DNA of 40,364 nt from a bacterium (lineage in GTDB: Bacteria > DUMJ01): positions 1-40,364 of the forward strand of contig DUMJ01000076.1 of assembly GCA_012839925.1 (NCBI GenBank), written 5' to 3'. This document shows positions 37,583 to 40,364 of the stretch, in pieces. The notes under the pieces were generated by a model. It was not told where the DNA came from. It did not search any database and saw only the letters and a list, made by a program, of their open reading frames with translations. The position numbers and the translations under genes are program-made. Every line of letters starts with the position of its first letter. Position 1 is the stretch's first letter.

Positions 37583-38789
37583 AGATGACTTAGAAAAACT
37601 TTTGAGGAATACAGTACAGGTTATTTCTGTAGAAGATTTAAGAGAGAGGTTGGAAGAGTCTGAGAGATTAAAGAGACCTCTCAGGGTGAAACTGGGGGTA
37701 GATCCAACAGCTCCAGACTTGCATTTAGGGCACTATGTGGGTCTGAGAAAGCTCAGAGAATTTCAAAAATTTGGGCACATAATAGTTTTTGTTATAGGAG
37801 ATTTCACCGCAAGGATTGGGGATCCTTCTGGCAGGATAGAAACTAGAAAATCTCTTTCAGAGGAGGATGTTAAAGCCAATGCAGAAACATACGCCAAGCA
37901 GGTTTTTAAAGTTTTGGACAGGGAGAAGATGGAGTTAAGATTTAACAGTGAATGGCTTGGTAAACTTTCCTCTTATGATATTATAAGGCTTACCAGTAAC
38001 TATACAGTAGCCAGGATGTTAGAGAGGGATGATTTTCAGAAGAGGTTTAGTGAAGGACGTCCTATAAGTATACATGAATTTCTGTATCCCCTATTTCAAG
38101 CTTATGATTCAGTAGCGATAAGAGCTGACATAGAGACTGGAGGAACGGATCAAACATTCAATCTTTTGGTTGGTAGAGAAATTCAGCCTGTCTATGGTCA
38201 AAAGCCTCAAATAGTCCTTACCTGGCCTATAATAGAAGGGTTAGATGGTGTGGTAAAGATGAGTAAAAGTTATGGGAATTATGTGGCACTTGAAGACCCT
38301 CCTATGGAGATGTATGGGAAACTTATGTCTATTCCGGACCATTTAATAATTAAATATCTTACCCTTCTCACAGATTTCTCAGATCAGGATATAAGACGCT
38401 GGGGAAAAGAGATGGAGAATGGTTATAATCCTAAGCTTGTGAAAGAGATTCTGGCGATAGAGATTGTATCTACTTTTTATAGTAGAGATATAGCCTTGGA
38501 ATGTAAGGAAGAGTTTAACAGGATATTTTCACAGAGAGAATTACCTAAAGAAATTCCAGATTTCTATTTAGACTCTTCTTATTTTAATAGGGAGGTTTTA
38601 CTGGTTGATCTTCTTTTTGTTGCAGGATTAGTTTCATCAAAGAGCGAAGCTCGAAGACTTATAAGACAGAGAGGGGTTAAACTTGACGGTTCTATAGTTG
38701 AGGACCCTGAGATAAAGGTAAGGTTAGCTCCTGATACCATTATACAGGTTGGAAAACGTAAGTTTTTAAGATTAAAGAGCAGGGCTTAG
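37575..38789 (+). CDS. tyrS: Tyrosyl-tRNA synthetase
   Basis: This class I aminoacyl-tRNA synthetase charges tRNA-Tyr. The ATP-binding HIGH motif appears as HLGH in DPTAPDLHLGHYVGL, and KMSKS as VVKMSKSYGNYV. The tyrosine pocket includes QAYDSVAIRADIETGGTDQ. A C-terminal S4 RNA-binding domain (about 340-404, with SSKSEARRLIRQRGVKLDG) is present. The 404 residues and the DxxxGGTDQ form place it in the TyrZ-like group. No T-box leader is present because the gene sits inside the pst-phoU operon, overlapping phoU by 8 bases. Confidence 0.96.
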   Translation: MSEDDLEKLLRNTVQVISVEDLRERLEESERLKRPLRVKLGVDPTAPDLHLGHYVGLRKLREFQKFGHIIVFVIGDFTARIGDPSGRIETRKSLSEEDVKANAETYAKQVFKVLDREKMELRFNSEWLGKLSSYDIIRLTSNYTVARMLERDDFQKRFSEGRPISIHEFLYPLFQAYDSVAIRADIETGGTDQTFNLLVGREIQPVYGQKPQIVLTWPIIEGLDGVVKMSKSYGNYVALEDPPMEMYGKLMSIPDHLIIKYLTLLTDFSDQDIRRWGKEMENGYNPKLVKEILAIEIVSTFYSRDIALECKEEFNRIFSQRELPKEIPDFYLDSSYFNREVLLVDLLFVAGLVSSKSEARRLIRQRGVKLDGSIVEDPEIKVRLAPDTIIQVGKRKFLRLKSRA

Positions 38790-38795
38790 TCTGTA

Positions 38796-39290
38796 ATGGA
38801 AGAAAAATCTACTGAGGTAGAGAAAGCAGAAGAAAAATTATATAAAGGGGATGTTTTAGAGGCTATAGCAATACTGGAACAATATCTTATTGAGCATCCG
38901 GACGACTATTACGCAATAAATAAGTTGGGGGTAGCTTTTGTAAATGATGGGAAGATAGGTGAGGCTAAAGAGTGTTTTTATAGGGCGATTGAGATAGCTC
39001 CTAATTTTGTCCCGCCATATAGTAATATGGGGAATTTGTACACAGAAGAGGGAAGGTATGAAGAGGCTTTGATGTGGTATAAAAAAGCTCTTGAAATAGA
39101 TCCGAATTTTGTTAGTGCCAGGACTAATTTGGCACATCTTTATCGTTTAACCGGTAAAATCGATATGGCGGTAGAAGAACTAAAAAGAGCTTACAATCGA
39201 GAAGGAGGTAAGTCTGGTTTTAGTAAAAACTGGTGGATATGGATTTTAGTAGTTATAGCGATTATATATTTTCTATATATAGGTGCTTAA
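38796..39290 (+). CDS. TPR protein with C-terminal membrane anchor
   Basis: This 164-residue protein has about three to four tetratricopeptide repeats (for example FVPPYSNMGNLYTEEGRYEE and the repeat after it, AYYxxAL-like helices) from residues 15 to 130. One hydrophobic helix, WWIWILVVIAIIYFLYIG, lies at the extreme C-terminus. It is probably a tail-anchored scaffold exposing its repeats to the cytoplasm. The partner is unknown. The start lies 6 bases after the tyrS stop, with no strong ribosome site. It sits shortly before an export-channel gene, which may or may not be meaningful. Confidence 0.8.
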   Translation: MEEKSTEVEKAEEKLYKGDVLEAIAILEQYLIEHPDDYYAINKLGVAFVNDGKIGEAKECFYRAIEIAPNFVPPYSNMGNLYTEEGRYEEALMWYKKALEIDPNFVSARTNLAHLYRLTGKIDMAVEELKRAYNREGGKSGFSKNWWIWILVVIAIIYFLYIGA

Positions 39291-39313
39291 GATAATGAAA
39301 GGAGGGATATCTG

Positions 39314-39583
39314 TTGGCTCTATTTGGTAGAAGAGAAGACAAGAAAGTTGATTCTGGGCAAATCCTAACAGATTTAAGGATTGTATCCAAGAAATATCTT
39401 GGTGATAAAGCTGATTCTATAGTGGAGTCTTGTTTGAAGAGTATAGGTAAGGATACGAAGAATTTCGCTGTAGATGATCTGACTCCTCTAATTAATAAGC
39501 TTATAGAAAATGTGGTCAATCCTCTTAAAAAGGCGGATTTTAGAGCTGAATTATTTGAAGTGAGAAGAAAATATACCAGCTAA
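39314..39583 (+). CDS. Small charged protein of unknown function
   Basis: I do not recognise this 89-residue protein. It is hydrophilic and lysine-rich and probably helical (DLRIVSKKYLGDKADSIVESC and PLINKLIENVVNPLKKADF), with no signal peptide or membrane segment and one cysteine. It begins with TTG at 39314, supported by a strong GGAGGG 7 nt upstream; the sequence then reads MALFGRREDKK. Base composition and codon use match the neighbours, which together with the ribosome site supports a real gene. It lies between the TPR protein and the export protein. Confidence 0.6.
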   Translation: MALFGRREDKKVDSGQILTDLRIVSKKYLGDKADSIVESCLKSIGKDTKNFAVDDLTPLINKLIENVVNPLKKADFRAELFEVRRKYTS

Positions 39584-39597
39584 TTTTAATTTTTTTA

Positions 39598-39603
39598 TAT
39601 AAT
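39598..39603 (+). promoter_or_regulatory. Possible -10 element before the export gene
   Basis: A perfect TATAAT follows a T-rich tract (39583-39596) in the 55-base gap. No -35 or extended -10 is visible, so this is a weak call. A start near 39610 would leave a leader carrying GGAGGAG before ATG 39639. Confidence 0.35.
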
Positions 39604-39638
39604 GAAAAGTTTTGCCGATATCTGGAGGAGAATTGAAG

Positions 39639-40364
39639 ATGAGAAATATATTTCTTTTTATTTTTGTTGTATTCTTTAGTGTCTTATCTCTTGGGGTTTT
39701 AAATGCACAGACTGTAAATCTCCAATCGAATCCCTTGGTTCTGCCTACTCAGATGGAGAGTCTGGAAGAACCTATAACTGATGATTACATATTAGGTCCA
39801 GGGGATAAACTCTTTCTTACCATAAAGGGAAAAGTGATTAATGTTTCCTATGAGCTGGTTGTTACTGCTGATGGAAATATTATTGTTCCAGATATCGGTT
39901 CTATCTATGCTTCAGGGATTTCTATAAAATCCTTGAAGAAGAAAATAGGGGATATATTACCTAAATATTATCGGGATGCTCAATTTTCACTTTTATTTCT
40001 TTCACCCAGAACCTTCAAGGTTTTTATAACCGGCTCAGTGATTTCTCCCGGTTCATTTACTGTAAAGGCGCTTACCAGACTCCAGGAAGCGCTTAATCTT
40101 GCTGGAGGGATATCTCCTAATGGTTCCTATAGATATATCCAGATAACAAGAACAAAAAATGCTAAAAAGACAGTTCTAAATATAGACCTTTATAAATTCT
40201 ATAAAAAGGGAGATGTTACCCAGAATCCCTACCTGGAAGCAGGGGATGTGATATACGTACCAGTGATGCAAGAGAGTGTAAAGGTGTTAGGAGAGGTGAG
40301 GAACCCAGGGGAGTATGAGATAAGAGAAGGGGATAAGCTAAAAGACATCATAGAGATGGCAGGA
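39639..40364 (+). CDS. Polysaccharide export (Wza-like) SLBB protein, cut by window end
   Basis: This is an outer-membrane/periplasmic polysaccharide export channel protein. The reading frame runs 242 codons from ATG 39639 (with GGAGGAG upstream) off the window without a stop. A signal peptide covers about residues 1-23 (MRNIFLFIFVVFFSVLSLGV, then NAQ). The Poly_export domain starts at YILGPGDKLFLTI. A first SLBB domain follows (VFITGSVISPGSFTVKALTR and onward), and a second begins at VKVLGEVRNPGEYEIREGDK and is truncated. No lipobox cysteine is seen, unlike E. coli Wza. Composition turns sharply T-poor from about 40205, where the second SLBB begins. Confidence 0.88.
   Translation, partial: MRNIFLFIFVVFFSVLSLGVLNAQTVNLQSNPLVLPTQMESLEEPITDDYILGPGDKLFLTIKGKVINVSYELVVTADGNIIVPDIGSIYASGISIKSLKKKIGDILPKYYRDAQFSLLFLSPRTFKVFITGSVISPGSFTVKALTRLQEALNLAGGISPNGSYRYIQITRTKNAKKTVLNIDLYKFYKKGDVTQNPYLEAGDVIYVPVMQESVKVLGEVRNPGEYEIREGDKLKDIIEMAG

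Overview
This is a chromosomal segment of a bacterium with roughly 35-40% GC. It is almost fully coding, with about 40 genes, many of which overlap by 4-22 bases. No phage, insertion sequence, CRISPR array or rRNA is visible, and there is one tRNA. The organism has an outer membrane: a secretin opens the window and a Wza-type SLBB export protein closes it. The heat-shock cluster nevertheless has the Bacillus/Clostridium order hrcA-grpE-dnaK-dnaJ-prmA-rsmE-mtaB behind a CIRCE element, and DnaK lacks the N-terminal insertion of proteobacterial DnaK. With AdoMet decarboxylase plus aminopropyltransferase and a short archaeal/Thermotoga-like S-adenosylhomocysteinase, this suggests a deep-branching, possibly thermophilic, anaerobic diderm lineage (for example near Atribacterota, Dictyoglomota or diderm Firmicutes). 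That placement is inference; no marker here settles the taxon.

Layout: (1) 1-4982, + strand: secretin C-terminus, argF, glmM, accD, accA. (2) 4961-5049, - strand: tRNA-Leu(CAA), overlapping the end of accA, with its promoter inside the start of polA. (3) 5070-12546, +: polA, purD, purB, a sugar-phosphate isomerase-like protein and hflX. (4) 12626-20039, +: CIRCE-controlled heat-shock operon. (5) 20062-25636, +: K+ uptake ktrA-ktrB-ktrA, then a separate promoter and structured leader before an ECF-type vitamin transporter, coaX and an MFS permease. (6) 33290-25637, -: a FAH-family hydrolase, then a speD-speE-HAD-metallohydrolase-pyrG-permease-ahcY operon. (7) 33373-40364, +: phosphotriesterase-family hydrolase, pstC-pstA-pstB-phoU, tyrS, a TPR protein, an 89-residue protein and a truncated polysaccharide-export protein.

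How the genes work together: region 5 pairs K+ uptake with vitamin (probably pantothenate) uptake and a type III pantothenate kinase, a family that needs a monovalent cation. The minus-strand operon groups S-adenosylmethionine users (SpeD/SpeE polyamine synthesis and AhcY). The pst cluster imports phosphate, but no pstS lies beside it.

The least explained signals are non-coding or intragenic. They include a roughly 100-nt structured leader before the ECF gene, a perfect 15-bp hairpin inside coaX, a 15-bp inverted repeat inside dnaJ, an 11-bp hairpin at the pyrG start, a recurring extended -10 promoter element (TGGTATA), a predicted leaderless pstC mRNA, and abrupt T-poor tracts at both window ends where envelope-protein repeat domains are cut off. 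I found no convincing new multi-gene system; the leader RNA and the intragenic hairpins are the best candidates for something undescribed.
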